DNA from: a virus
Reading direction: 5' to 3' (one strand)
Virus record (IMG/VR): IMGVR_UViG_3300036853_000096
Location: 1 to 44,877 of that record
Length of the DNA stretch: 44,877 nucleotides
Of the stretch, positions 1 to 8,246 are shown piece after piece. The notes under the pieces were generated by a model, which was not told where the DNA came from, made no database searches, and worked only from the letters and a program-made list of their open reading frames with translations. Numbering within the stretch: position 1 is the first letter of the stretch; each line of letters starts with the position of its first letter. The position numbers and the translations under genes were made by a program.

Positions 1-121
1 GGACGTCGAGGCGCTGAAGGAAACAGTCGCCTACGAGTACATGGGTGAGGACGCAGGCTCTCTCTGCCAGATCATGACCGATGCCCAGAAGAAGGCGGGC
101 GACCGCATTCGCTGGGGCATC
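1..121. repeat. Terminal direct repeat, copy 1 (circular genome overlap)
   Basis: Bases 1-121 are identical to 44757-44877. Joining the copies restores one uninterrupted coat-protein reading frame, so the repeat marks a circular or circularly permuted molecule of 44,756 bp. Because the cut falls inside an essential gene, this is more likely an assembly overlap than a true fixed phage terminus, and it fits headful packaging by the Sf6/P22-type terminase. Confidence 0.95.
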
Positions 122-1018
122 CGCATGCTTCCGACCGGCGAAGGCACGACGGAAAACCAGACGCAGGAAGGCAACGAAGAGTCGCTGACCCGCTACTACG
201 ACGAGATGCTGATCAACGAGCTCGGACATGCGCACCGTGTGCGCAACGAGGGCACGATCGACCGGCAGCGCGTTCCCTACGACATGCGCGAGGAGTGCTA
301 TCAGTCCCTCAAGGACTGGGCCGCCGACCGCATCGATACGTGGTTTTTCAACCAGCTCGCCGGCAACGTCGCCCAGTCCAACACGAAATACACCGGGTTC
401 AATGCGACCATCGCGCCGTCATCGACCCGCATCTTTCGTGGCGCGGCCTCGGCCGACGACCAGACGATGACGACCACCACCTACCGCTTGACGCTGAGCC
501 TGATCGACAACTGCGTCAACCGTGCCAAGACAACCTCGCCGATGATCCGCCCCATCAAGGGGCTTGGCAAGGACATCGACTATGTCATGTTCATCCACCC
601 GGACCAGACGCTGTCGCTGCGGGCAGATACCGCAACGGCCGGCAACTGGTTCGACCTGCAGGGCAAGCGTCTGCAGGGCGGCGAGCGGGACAGCAACAAC
701 CTCTACACCGGCATGCTCGGTATCTACAACCGCACGCTGATCGTGGAGAACACCCGCGTTCCGCAAGGCCTGAACTCCACCTCTTCGGTGGCGGTCAGCA
801 ACACCCGTCGCGCGATCTTCTGTGGCGCGCAGGCGGCTGCCTGGGCCTACGGCAAGGGCGGCGGCAAGAGCAAGTACACGTGGAAGGAACAGCTCTTCGA
901 CTACGACCGGGAGCTGGGCGTCCGCACAAGCTGGATCGGTGGCGTGAAGAAGTCGGTCTACAATTCCGTGGATTACGGAACGATCGTCGTCTCCACCTAC
1001 GCCGCGCCGGCCTCTTAA
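1..1018 (+). CDS. Major capsid protein, N4-gp56 family (3' part)
   Basis: This is the C-terminal part of the coat protein whose start codon lies at 44695, at the other end of the window. Across the junction the gene is 1,080 nt and encodes 359 aa. The N-terminus (MATHTIGVNDALAVKLWS) and the following DVEALKET and RIRWGIRMLPTGEG stretches are typical of the N4-gp56/DUF4043 coat family as I recall it, and the length fits. It follows the portal and scaffold genes, the usual place for a coat gene. The product assembles the icosahedral head on the scaffold. The gene appears split only because of where the circle was opened. Confidence 0.9.
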   Translation, partial: DVEALKETVAYEYMGEDAGSLCQIMTDAQKKAGDRIRWGIRMLPTGEGTTENQTQEGNEESLTRYYDEMLINELGHAHRVRNEGTIDRQRVPYDMREECYQSLKDWAADRIDTWFFNQLAGNVAQSNTKYTGFNATIAPSSTRIFRGAASADDQTMTTTTYRLTLSLIDNCVNRAKTTSPMIRPIKGLGKDIDYVMFIHPDQTLSLRADTATAGNWFDLQGKRLQGGERDSNNLYTGMLGIYNRTLIVENTRVPQGLNSTSSVAVSNTRRAIFCGAQAAAWAYGKGGGKSKYTWKEQLFDYDRELGVRTSWIGGVKKSVYNSVDYGTIVVSTYAAPAS

Positions 1019-1031
1019 GGGAGTAACGGAC

Positions 1032-1448
1032 ATGGCAACTGGAACACTCGCCACTACCGCCCGTCAGGCCCATGTGCAGCAGGTTGGTTACTGCCGCTTC
1101 GTGGTCAACTACAACGACCCGGGCATTTCGGTCGGCGTCGGCAAGCAGTATCTGCCTGCCGGTGCCATCATCATCGGCACCGACGTGCTGGTGACGGCCT
1201 CGTTCAACGCGAACTCGACCAACGTCCTGACCGTGGGTGTCAACGGCACTACGGCCAACAACATCGTTGGCTCGGCGGACGTGAATGAGGCGTCGGTGCA
1301 GATTTTTCAGAATATCTCTGCATCGGCGACTCTTCCGCTCACCGCTGACACGCAGGTTTACGCGAAGTTCGCGCAGACCGGCGCCACGGCGGCCACGAGC
1401 GGCAAGGCGTACGTCATCATCAAGTACATTCCCGACAACGATCTCTGA
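1032..1448 (+). CDS. Small virion protein, possible head decoration protein
   Basis: The 138-aa product starts 14 nt after the coat gene, behind a GGAG-like site (AAGGGAGTAACGGAC). It is rich in Thr, Ala, Val and Gly, with alternating hydrophobic residues that suggest beta structure, and it has no signal peptide or membrane segment. A gene of this size directly after the coat gene is often a decoration or head-stabilising protein, but I recognise no family. A stem-loop lies shortly after its stop codon, so it may be expressed together with coat protein at high level. Confidence 0.55.
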   Translation: MATGTLATTARQAHVQQVGYCRFVVNYNDPGISVGVGKQYLPAGAIIIGTDVLVTASFNANSTNVLTVGVNGTTANNIVGSADVNEASVQIFQNISASATLPLTADTQVYAKFAQTGATAATSGKAYVIIKYIPDNDL

Positions 1449-1476
1449 TGTCGGCAAAGCCCAACAAACGGGCAAA

Positions 1477-1510
1477 GGGACGGCGCCTCGGTGCCGTCCC
1501 CATTTCTTCA
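1477..1510 (+). terminator. Stem-loop after the coat/decoration pair (terminator or attenuator)
   Basis: GGGACGGC (1477-1484) pairs with GCCGTCCC (1493-1500). One wobble and one further pair extend the stem to 10 bp around a four-base loop. The downstream tract (CATTTCTTC) is only weakly T-rich, so it may terminate partially or protect the 3' end of the coat mRNA. It argues against starting the next gene at 1448, because such a gene would be translated through the stem. Confidence 0.55.
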
Positions 1511-1519
1511 GGAGAGCGA

Positions 1520-3184
1520 ATGAAGCTGACGGTGAACATCGCCACTCGCGGCCGTCCTGAACAGTTGCGCGCCACGCTGGAGCGCACACTTCCCAACATG
1601 GTGCGCGACGATACCGTGCTGCTGGTGGCGATCGATGACGACGACGCCGAGACCATTGCGGCGATCGACACGTTTCCGATCGATCCGCGACTGAAATATT
1701 CCGTAAAACCGCGTGAGGACACGCGCGGTCCCAAGCATGACCGGTGCCTTACCGAGGCGCCCGCCGATGTCTATCTCGTCGGCCACGATTGCGCCCCGTT
1801 CATCACTCCCGGCTTCGACCAGATGGTGGTGGATGCCGCGGCTCGATTCCCCGATGGGATCGGCTGTGTTTACGGCCAGATGGCGAACGCTTCGTTCCCG
1901 CAATTCCAGGCTCCGACTGCCAAAATGGTCGAGCTGATGGGCTACATCTACCCTGGACATTTTCCATTCTGGTTCATCGATCACTGGCTGGACGATCTCG
2001 CCCGTATGATCGGGCGCTTTTGGGTGGTTCCGGTCGAGATGGACCACCAGGCGACCCGCCCGCAAAAGACGATCGGGCTCAATGACCTCGTCTTCTGGTG
2101 CAACTTCTATGACGCCCTGGCGGTCGAGCGCCGGCAGGTAGCCGAGCGCATCCTCAAGGAGATGCAGGAGCCGGCATGGCGCAAGAAGATGCTGCGCGAC
2201 GGCTGGGATTCGATCGATTACCGCTCGCGCTGGGTGAACAACACCGTTCGCGTCAATGCGGAGGCCCTCGAGGCAGATCGGGGCGGCAGCCCGCGCGATG
2301 CCCGCTATGGCCGGGCCAAGCTGGCGGCTCGCCAACACCTTTGGAACATCAAGAAGAGAGGTCGCATGAAAGTCGGACTGTGCATTCCCTGCTACGAGGC
2401 CAAGGTCAGTGATTCAACCATGTCCTCGGTCGCCCGTACGATGGTGCTGGCAGCCGAACAGGACATCGAAATCATGCTCATCGTCGGCCGCGGCAATCCG
2501 GTCCTGCCCGATGTCCGCAACTGGTGCGTTGCGCAGGCTCTCGCGCTCGGCTGCGACAAGGTATGGTTCGTCGACTCTGATATCGCATGGGATGCGAGCG
2601 TTCCGCAGGTGTTGAACATGCTTCGCGCGCCGGTGGACATCGTCGCGGCGGTTCATCAGGCCCGGAATGTGCGGTGGAACGATCCTGCCCGGATGGTGGT
2701 CTACTGGGACAAGATTCCGCCCGAGCTCGAGCCGAAATCAGGCCTCTATAAGGTCAAGAAGGTGGCGACCGCCTTCGTGTGCATCGATCGGTCGGTGTTC
2801 GAACGGCTGGCGGAAGCGGGGATTGCCAGGAATTATCTGCCCAGCCAGGTGGTGGCGGAGGGTGACTATTACCCGTATCTCCGCAACTATTTCTGGTACG
2901 ATTTCATGCCGGTCAGCGAAGAGTTTCCGGAGAACCTGAAGGAGTATCTCGCCGGTGTAGGCTATGAGGGCGAGCTTCAAAAAATCCAGGGCGAGGACTA
3001 TTATTTCTGCACAAAAGCGCGTGAGATCGGCTGCGACATCGTCATCGATCCGCGCATCTCGCTCGTCCACTTCGACGGCTGCATCGCGCACGACATGAGC
3101 ATGGCGGACGTGCGGTTCCAGCCGGTCGACAAGGTGAACGACAATCCCGAAGAAATGCCGCCAATGGCTGAGGCTGCCGAGTGA
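1520..3184 (+). CDS. Tandem glycosyltransferase-like protein (two GT-A domains)
   Basis: The 554-aa product starts at the ATG at 1520, behind AGGAGAG. The first half looks like a family-2-type GT-A glycosyltransferase: a TVNIATRGRPEQLRATL opening, then AIDDDD at about residue 40 and YLVGHDC at about 95. A second GT-A-like unit begins at residue 283 (MKVGLCIPCYEAKVSDSTM) and contains a DxD-type motif in VWFVDSDIAWD. The internal ATG at 2366 has its own purine-rich ribosome-binding site (AAGAAGAGAGGT), which suggests a fusion of two genes or an alternative start. Such enzymes transfer sugars from activated donors; here the target could be a virion protein, phage DNA or the host surface. The target is inference. 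Confidence 0.65.
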   Translation: MKLTVNIATRGRPEQLRATLERTLPNMVRDDTVLLVAIDDDDAETIAAIDTFPIDPRLKYSVKPREDTRGPKHDRCLTEAPADVYLVGHDCAPFITPGFDQMVVDAAARFPDGIGCVYGQMANASFPQFQAPTAKMVELMGYIYPGHFPFWFIDHWLDDLARMIGRFWVVPVEMDHQATRPQKTIGLNDLVFWCNFYDALAVERRQVAERILKEMQEPAWRKKMLRDGWDSIDYRSRWVNNTVRVNAEALEADRGGSPRDARYGRAKLAARQHLWNIKKRGRMKVGLCIPCYEAKVSDSTMSSVARTMVLAAEQDIEIMLIVGRGNPVLPDVRNWCVAQALALGCDKVWFVDSDIAWDASVPQVLNMLRAPVDIVAAVHQARNVRWNDPARMVVYWDKIPPELEPKSGLYKVKKVATAFVCIDRSVFERLAEAGIARNYLPSQVVAEGDYYPYLRNYFWYDFMPVSEEFPENLKEYLAGVGYEGELQKIQGEDYYFCTKAREIGCDIVIDPRISLVHFDGCIAHDMSMADVRFQPVDKVNDNPEEMPPMAEAAE

Positions 3185-3426
3185 TGCTTGGCCGGCTTAA
3201 ACGGAATGGCTTCACCGAGGCTACCCGGGTAGGGAGGGTCATCGGTGGTCCGGATAAGGGAAAGACCATCGTGCGCGCCCTGGATCCTGCCCATGGTTGG
3301 GCGTACGAGAAGATCGACGAGACTGACGAGGCGGCCAGTGACGCGGCCGTGGATGCGTGGGCGGCGCGGGTCGGCGAGCCGGTGATCAATCCTCGGAATC
3401 TTCGCATCGGGGTGGTGAAGCCATGA
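3184..3426 (+). CDS. Hypothetical protein, 80 aa
   Basis: It overlaps the stop of the glycosyltransferase gene in a TGATG junction and ends overlapping the next start by 4 bp, so it is translationally coupled in the head operon. The product (MLGRLKRNGFTEATRVGRVI) is soluble and mixed-charge, with the segment GGPDKGKTIVRALDPAHGWAYEKIDETDEA. I recognise no family. A GTG at 3181 is an alternative start. Confidence 0.55.
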   Translation: MLGRLKRNGFTEATRVGRVIGGPDKGKTIVRALDPAHGWAYEKIDETDEAASDAAVDAWAARVGEPVINPRNLRIGVVKP

Positions 3427-3617
3427 ACCCTTCGCAAGGTGCTGACGATCTTGCCTACGCTGCCGAAAATTATGCGGCGTCATTACGCGAGTTGCCGGGG
3501 CGCGATCCTGAAGCTGCGCATGTGCAAGCCGATGCTTTAATTGTGGCATTTCTGCGTGAAGGTGGGTTTACCGAATTGGCTGATGCGTTTGAAGCCGTCA
3601 GGAAGTGGTATGCCTGA
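3423..3617 (+). CDS. Hypothetical protein, 64 aa
   Basis: This short, acidic, helix-rich protein (MNPSQGADDLAYAAENYAAS) starts in an ATGA overlap with the gene before it and ends in a TGATG overlap with the adaptor gene after it. The tight overlaps on both sides support a real gene. No family is recognised. The Asp/Glu/Ala-rich helices might pack against another head protein, but that is a guess. Confidence 0.55.
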   Translation: MNPSQGADDLAYAAENYAASLRELPGRDPEAAHVQADALIVAFLREGGFTELADAFEAVRKWYA

Positions 3618-4258
3618 TGACGACGCTGGCTGATCTTACCGCCGACATTGCCGACGACATCGACGACACGGCCAGCGAGTACGGCGCGGCTATTCTGAAG
3701 GCCGTGCAGGGCGCGCAGCGGGATTGCGAGCGCTTCACGTTCTATTTCAACGAGACGCGCGACAAGACGTTCAGCACGGTTGCAAGCCAACAGACCTACA
3801 CCTCGGCAGACCTCGCGGACATCCCGACGCTGGTCCACATCCAATCGGCCTATTTCCGCGATACCGGCGGCAACGTCATCGAAATGGGGCGGATGACGCC
3901 GGAGGACATGGAAGTCCTCTCCGACACCACGGCGGCGACAGGGCAGCCAATCAGCTTCACGTACTTCAACCAGCAGATCAAGCTCTATCCCATTCCGAAC
4001 ACGGTCTACACGATCCGCTTACAGCTCGGGCCGTATCGGCTCAGCGCGCTCGCCAATCCGGCCGATACCAATGCCTGGCTGACCGAGGCCTACGACATGA
4101 TGAAGGCGCGGGCGAAGTATCGGGTCTACAAGAACACGCTGAAGGATGTGGGCCTGGCCGGCGAGGCGCTGAACGACTGGAACGATCAGTTCGCGCTGCT
4201 GAAGGCTGAGACCTCCAAGCGCAACGGGACTGGCTACATCCGGGCGACTGAGTTTTGA
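3617..4258 (+). CDS. Head-tail connector adaptor protein (SU10 adaptor/P22 gp4-like)
   Basis: The 213-aa product starts at the ATG overlapping the preceding stop (TGATG). Features shared with phage adaptor proteins are the helical N-terminus (MTTLADLTADIADDIDD), the YFNETRDKTFSTVASQQTYT segment with aromatic residues before a beta region, and the QPISFTYFNQQIKLYPIP strand pair. Adaptors form a dodecameric ring under the portal and receive the tail nozzle. The gene lies between the coat protein and the gp10-like nozzle, the order expected in P22-like phages. The family call rests on pattern recognition and gene order. Confidence 0.7.
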   Translation: MTTLADLTADIADDIDDTASEYGAAILKAVQGAQRDCERFTFYFNETRDKTFSTVASQQTYTSADLADIPTLVHIQSAYFRDTGGNVIEMGRMTPEDMEVLSDTTAATGQPISFTYFNQQIKLYPIPNTVYTIRLQLGPYRLSALANPADTNAWLTEAYDMMKARAKYRVYKNTLKDVGLAGEALNDWNDQFALLKAETSKRNGTGYIRATEF

Positions 4259-4271
4259 ATAAGGTAACCAA

Positions 4272-4481
4272 ATGAGCGACTACGATCTGAGCATTCATAC
4301 AAACCCAGACGCAATGGCGTGGGTAAAGTTCTTCCGCGAATGCAACCCTGACTGCAACGTCGATGATGACGTGATGCTGGGCTGGTTCGCCAACGCCATG
4401 ATGGCGATGCACGACCATTTGACGGGCGGTCCTATCGTGCTGCCGGATGGCTCGGCGCATTTCGTTGCAACGATAGGCTGA
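4272..4481 (+). CDS. Hypothetical protein, 69 aa
   Basis: This small acidic protein (MSDYDLSIHTNPDAMAWVKF) is rich in Trp, Met and Asp, and starts behind AAGGTAACC. It ends in a TGATG overlap with the nozzle gene, so it is coupled to the tail module. The sequence resembles small accessory proteins usually found in early phage regions, which makes its place between adaptor and nozzle odd. No membrane segment or known motif is visible. Confidence 0.5.
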   Translation: MSDYDLSIHTNPDAMAWVKFFRECNPDCNVDDDVMLGWFANAMMAMHDHLTGGPIVLPDGSAHFVATIG

Positions 4482-6313
4482 TGCCCTACGCGCCTTTCGC
4501 CCGCTGGCGCCCCGATGTGTCGGCGCTGAACAGCGACTATGCGGCCGACATCATGAACGTGCTGCTGTCGGCGGACGGCAACATTCCGTTCCCGAAGCTG
4601 GCGCCCTTTTCGACGGCTGTCTCGGGCACGATCACAGGCGGCTTTTCGGCCCGCAGCGCGTCGGGCACCATCGTGATTTTCGTCGGGACCACCACGAAGC
4701 TCTACAAGCTGAACGGCACCACGCTCGGCTGGGATCCTGTCTCGAAGCTCGGCGCCGAGACGATCCTGACGGGCGATTTCGCGGCCGACGTGAACTGGAC
4801 GAAGGGAGCCGGATGGACGATCTCTGGCGGCAAGGCGCACGCAACCGCGGTTGCCAACGGCGTCACGCTCTCGCAGGCGCAGGCGCTCACCGCGGGCACC
4901 GTCTACAAGATCGTTTATACCGTCTCGAGCAGGACCGCGGGCGGCGTCCGGGCCACGTTCACGGGCGGCACAACGGTCACCGGCACGACCAACTCGGCGA
5001 ACGGGACGTATACCGATTACCTGACCGCGGTCGCCGGCAACAATACGCTGGCTTTCGAGGCTGTCGGTTCAACCACGCTCGACCTGGACGACGTGTCGAT
5101 CAAGGCGCTGGCGAACTACGGCTCGACCACGGACGAAAGGTGGCGTTTCGCACAGTTCGGCAACGATGTCATCGCGGTCAACATCAACGACAATCCGCAA
5201 GTCTACACCATCGGCTCGTCGACCGAGTTCGCGGATCTCGCCGGCAGCCCTCCTCGAGCGCGATACATCAACACATGGGGCAGCTTTGTTGCCCTGATGA
5301 ACCTGGCCGGCAGCCTGGAGAAGCGCGTTCACTGGTCCGGACTGGAAAACGACACGCAGTGGACGCCCGGCGTCAATAGCTGCGACTTCCAGGATTTCCC
5401 CGACGGCGGCAGCGTGCAGGGCTCGAGCTCGGCGACTAATCCGTTCATCCTGATGAAGCGGGCCATCTATGCCGGGACGTTCATCCCGGGCTCGACCTCG
5501 GTTTTCAGCTTCACCAAGATCCACGACAAGCGCGGTGCCGCGGCGCCGTACTCGATCGCCTCACGCGGGGCGTTGACGTTCTTCGCCGACAGCGGCGGGC
5601 TGTTCCAACTCAATGCGGATGGCAGCATTGCACCGATCGGCTTCGAGAAGATCGACAGGACGATTTTCAGCCAGATCAGCGGTCCGAACCTGGCTGGAAT
5701 CTTGGGTGAGATAGATCCGTTTTTCAACCGCTACTACATGGCGGTCAAAATCTCGTCGACGACGACCTATGACCGGCTTGTGATCTACGATTGGGGCCTT
5801 GGCGAGTTCACGCAGCAATCGGATTCGGTCGGCATCCTGTTCCCGCTCGGATCGGGGACGTTGGGTTACACGCTGGAGGGGCTGAGCGCGGTTTCGGCCA
5901 GCATTGACGCGCTGCCCTTCTCGCTGGATTCGAAGGTGTGGCAGGGCGGCGCGCCGGTCATGGCGGCGATCGACGCGAACAACATGCTCGGCTTCTATTC
6001 CGGGGCCAACGCCGAGGCGACGATCACCACCCAGGAGTTCGGTGCGACGGACGGGCAGTTGACGCGCATCACCGAGATTGTCCCGGCTGTCGATACGCAG
6101 ACGCTCTATGTGTCGATCGGGGCGAGGAAGCTGCGCTCGGCCACGGATGTTCCGGTCTACACGGCAGAGGCGCCGCGCTCGACGAATACGGGCGTCGTGC
6201 ACAAGCGAAGCCGGGCCAGGTTCACGCGGATCAAGATCAGGATACCGGACAGCACGGTGTGGACGAAGGCCCAGGGCGTCAATCACAACGGCGTGCCGGC
6301 GGGGCTGCGATGA
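4481..6313 (+). CDS. Tail nozzle protein (P22 gp10-like) with an inserted carbohydrate-binding-like domain
   Basis: The 610-aa, beta-rich product has repeated short strands (for example TTKLYKLNG and RLVIYDWGLGEFTQ) typical of P22 gp10-like nozzle proteins, which close the tail tube and hold packaged DNA. Residues about 98-210 break this pattern. The stretch from GDFAADVNWTKGAGWTISGG to LDLDDVSIKAL has the jelly-roll signature of CBM4/9-like sugar-binding modules, and the propeller-like pattern resumes afterwards (WRFAQFGNDVIAVNI). The inserted module may contact cell-surface glycans. The next gene overlaps its stop codon by 4 bp. The nozzle role follows from family resemblance and position. 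Confidence 0.7.
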   Translation: MPYAPFARWRPDVSALNSDYAADIMNVLLSADGNIPFPKLAPFSTAVSGTITGGFSARSASGTIVIFVGTTTKLYKLNGTTLGWDPVSKLGAETILTGDFAADVNWTKGAGWTISGGKAHATAVANGVTLSQAQALTAGTVYKIVYTVSSRTAGGVRATFTGGTTVTGTTNSANGTYTDYLTAVAGNNTLAFEAVGSTTLDLDDVSIKALANYGSTTDERWRFAQFGNDVIAVNINDNPQVYTIGSSTEFADLAGSPPRARYINTWGSFVALMNLAGSLEKRVHWSGLENDTQWTPGVNSCDFQDFPDGGSVQGSSSATNPFILMKRAIYAGTFIPGSTSVFSFTKIHDKRGAAAPYSIASRGALTFFADSGGLFQLNADGSIAPIGFEKIDRTIFSQISGPNLAGILGEIDPFFNRYYMAVKISSTTTYDRLVIYDWGLGEFTQQSDSVGILFPLGSGTLGYTLEGLSAVSASIDALPFSLDSKVWQGGAPVMAAIDANNMLGFYSGANAEATITTQEFGATDGQLTRITEIVPAVDTQTLYVSIGARKLRSATDVPVYTAEAPRSTNTGVVHKRSRARFTRIKIRIPDSTVWTKAQGVNHNGVPAGLR

Positions 6314-6732
6314 GGGTCGAGCTCACGTCGGACTGGTCCCCGGAGCAGTTCGCCCCTTATGGCCCCGCAATCACGGCAGCCATGCACAAGCTGCGGGATC
6401 GGTTTCCGCGAGAGGTGACCGTCGAGCATCTGGCCGAAGAGATCATCACCGGCAAGCGGCAGCTCTGGCTCGTCCTCGAGGATGATCGCTTCGTCGCCTT
6501 CGTGCTTACCGAAATCCAGACCAACGATGCGACCGGACTGAAGACGCTACTTATCCCCGATTTTGCCGGCGAGCATGGAGCAAGCACCGTTCATCTTATT
6601 GGCGCAATCGAAGACTGGGCTCGCTCCCAGGGCTGTGACGAAGTGACCGTCGCCGGTCGAATGGGCTGGAAAAAAGTTCTGGCACGCGAAGGCTACGGCC
6701 TTGACATAGCAATTTACCGCAAGGCGCTCTGA
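6310..6732 (+). CDS. GNAT-like phage protein
   Basis: The 140-aa product starts in an ATGA overlap with the nozzle gene. The pattern ITGKRQLWLVLEDDRFVAFV, then LKTLLIPDF, then ATVHLIGAIEDWARSQGC and a C-terminal GWKKVLAREGYGL resembles the core of the GNAT acetyltransferase fold. The usual acetyl-CoA loop (Q/RxxGxG/A) is not clearly present, so catalysis is uncertain. GNAT-like proteins are common in the tail modules of short-tailed phages, where their role is poorly understood. Confidence 0.6.
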   Translation: MRVELTSDWSPEQFAPYGPAITAAMHKLRDRFPREVTVEHLAEEIITGKRQLWLVLEDDRFVAFVLTEIQTNDATGLKTLLIPDFAGEHGASTVHLIGAIEDWARSQGCDEVTVAGRMGWKKVLAREGYGLDIAIYRKAL

Positions 6733-7775
6733 TGGGCAGCAAGACCAGCAAATCGACTCAGACCAACAGTCCGCCTGCATGGGCCGAGCCGCTGTTCAAA
6801 ACGTCGGCAACCGACGCGATGAACCTCTACAAGTCGGGTGCTGGGGGCAACACCTACACCGGTTCGACGGTCGCCCCGCTGTCGGGCACGACCATGGGCG
6901 GCATCAACCAGCTCGCCAATGCGGGGCAGGCATGGGACACGTCGGGCACCCGCCCGCTCTATCAAGGCCTCGGCGCCGCGGCCGTTTCCAATCCGGCGAC
7001 GAATCGGCTGTTCAATGCGGCGAACGACTCCGGCGCGGTCGGCGGACAGTTCGGCGATATCTATAACCGGGCCGGCGCGCCGAGTTCATCGGAATCGAAC
7101 CTCTCGGGCTATGCCTCCGGGCAATATCTGGACCCAGCCCATAATCCATATTTTTCGAAGGCTTTACAGAACCAACTCGACAACACGGCGTCCACCGTGC
7201 AGTCGCAGTTCGCCGGCATGGGCCGCTACGGCTCGGGTGCCGATACCGGGGAGCTGACCAGGCAGCTCGGACAGCTCTCGACATCGGCGATGTCCGATCA
7301 GTTCAACCGCGAACAGCAGAACCAGTTTGCGGCGAACCAGATGATCGACGCCGCCCGGCAGGCCGGATTTGGAACGCAGCTCGGCGCGGCGCAGGGCCAG
7401 CTTGGCAGCATCGGCCAGGAAGGCAATATGCTGTCGAACGCCGGGCAGTTGTACTCGACCGGAATCGGGCAGGGCCTCACGGCAGCCGATCAGATGGGGA
7501 ACCTCGACCAGCGCAATTTCCAGAACCAACTCACTGGCGCCGGCGCGACATTGCAGGCGGGCGGCCTGATCGATCAGCAAGCCCAGAAGCAACTCGCTGA
7601 CGAAGTCGCCAAGTGGTACTCGCTCGATAACCAGGACTGGACGCGGCTCGGCATGTTGCAGAGCGCGGCCGCGGGGGCGGCAGGACCATACGGAACGCAG
7701 ATTGCGACCTCGCGCCAGCCGGTTCAACTCGGCGGAGTTCTCGGCAGCCTGTTTGGCGGAAAAGGCGGAGCTTAA
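6732..7775 (+). CDS. Putative ejection (internal virion) protein
   Basis: The 347-aa product is rich in Gln, Gly, Ala and Ser (for example QAGFGTQLGAAQGQLGSIGQ) and starts MGSKTSKSTQTNSPPAWAEP. The middle is strongly helical with few charged residues, a composition common among podovirus ejection proteins, which leave the head and help form the channel through the cell envelope. It is the first of four such genes (6732-12126) between nozzle and fibres, matching the place of P22 gp7/gp20/gp16. The specific role is inferred from composition and order. Confidence 0.6.
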   Translation: MGSKTSKSTQTNSPPAWAEPLFKTSATDAMNLYKSGAGGNTYTGSTVAPLSGTTMGGINQLANAGQAWDTSGTRPLYQGLGAAAVSNPATNRLFNAANDSGAVGGQFGDIYNRAGAPSSSESNLSGYASGQYLDPAHNPYFSKALQNQLDNTASTVQSQFAGMGRYGSGADTGELTRQLGQLSTSAMSDQFNREQQNQFAANQMIDAARQAGFGTQLGAAQGQLGSIGQEGNMLSNAGQLYSTGIGQGLTAADQMGNLDQRNFQNQLTGAGATLQAGGLIDQQAQKQLADEVAKWYSLDNQDWTRLGMLQSAAAGAAGPYGTQIATSRQPVQLGGVLGSLFGGKGGA

Positions 7776-7778
7776 ACA

Positions 7779-8246
7779 ATGCTCGGAATGATGCCTCAAA
7801 AAGGCGGCGGCTCGACCAACGTCCCCGGAAATCCGATGAACTCGGGTGGCATGGCGCCGCAGATAGGCCAGGCTCCGCCGATGCAACAGGCGGGCGGTAT
7901 GCCGTCGAAGGGCGGCGGCATGACCAACATGCCTATGGGCCAGGGGGGTGGCGCCGGTCTCGCCTCGCTGTTCATGAACAACCGGCCGGCAATGCCGGGC
8001 GCGGGCCAGCCGGGGCAGCAGCTTCCGCAGATCACCCAGCCGCCCCCGCCGGTCATCCAGGACCCGGTTCGGCGCATGCCGGAGCAGCCTCCTGTTGCGC
8101 AGCGGCCAGCGACGCCGATGCCGATTAGAACCCTCGCCGATTTGTATGGGTTCATGAATGCCAACCCGAACGACACCACTGCGGAAACGAACTGGATACG
8201 CACCCACAATTACGCTAACCGCAACAATACGCCAGGCCGTCGTTAA
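7779..8246 (+). CDS. Met/Gly/Pro-rich virion-module protein
   Basis: The 155-aa product begins MLGMMPQKGGGSTNVPGN. About two thirds is low complexity, dominated by Gly, Pro, Met and Gln with short repeats such as GGGSTNVP and GGGMTNMP. Only the last 45 residues (from TPMPIRTLADLYGFMNANPN) look folded. It lies between two ejection-type genes with almost no spacing and ends one base before the next start. It is probably a flexible virion or assembly protein; no family is recognised. Confidence 0.5.
   Translation: MLGMMPQKGGGSTNVPGNPMNSGGMAPQIGQAPPMQQAGGMPSKGGGMTNMPMGQGGGAGLASLFMNNRPAMPGAGQPGQQLPQITQPPPPVIQDPVRRMPEQPPVAQRPATPMPIRTLADLYGFMNANPNDTTAETNWIRTHNYANRNNTPGRR

Noticed and set aside
1448-1519. 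Upstream start for the glycosyltransferase gene
   Set aside because: It would be translated through a 10-bp stem-loop, while the ATG at 1520 has a good ribosome-binding site.
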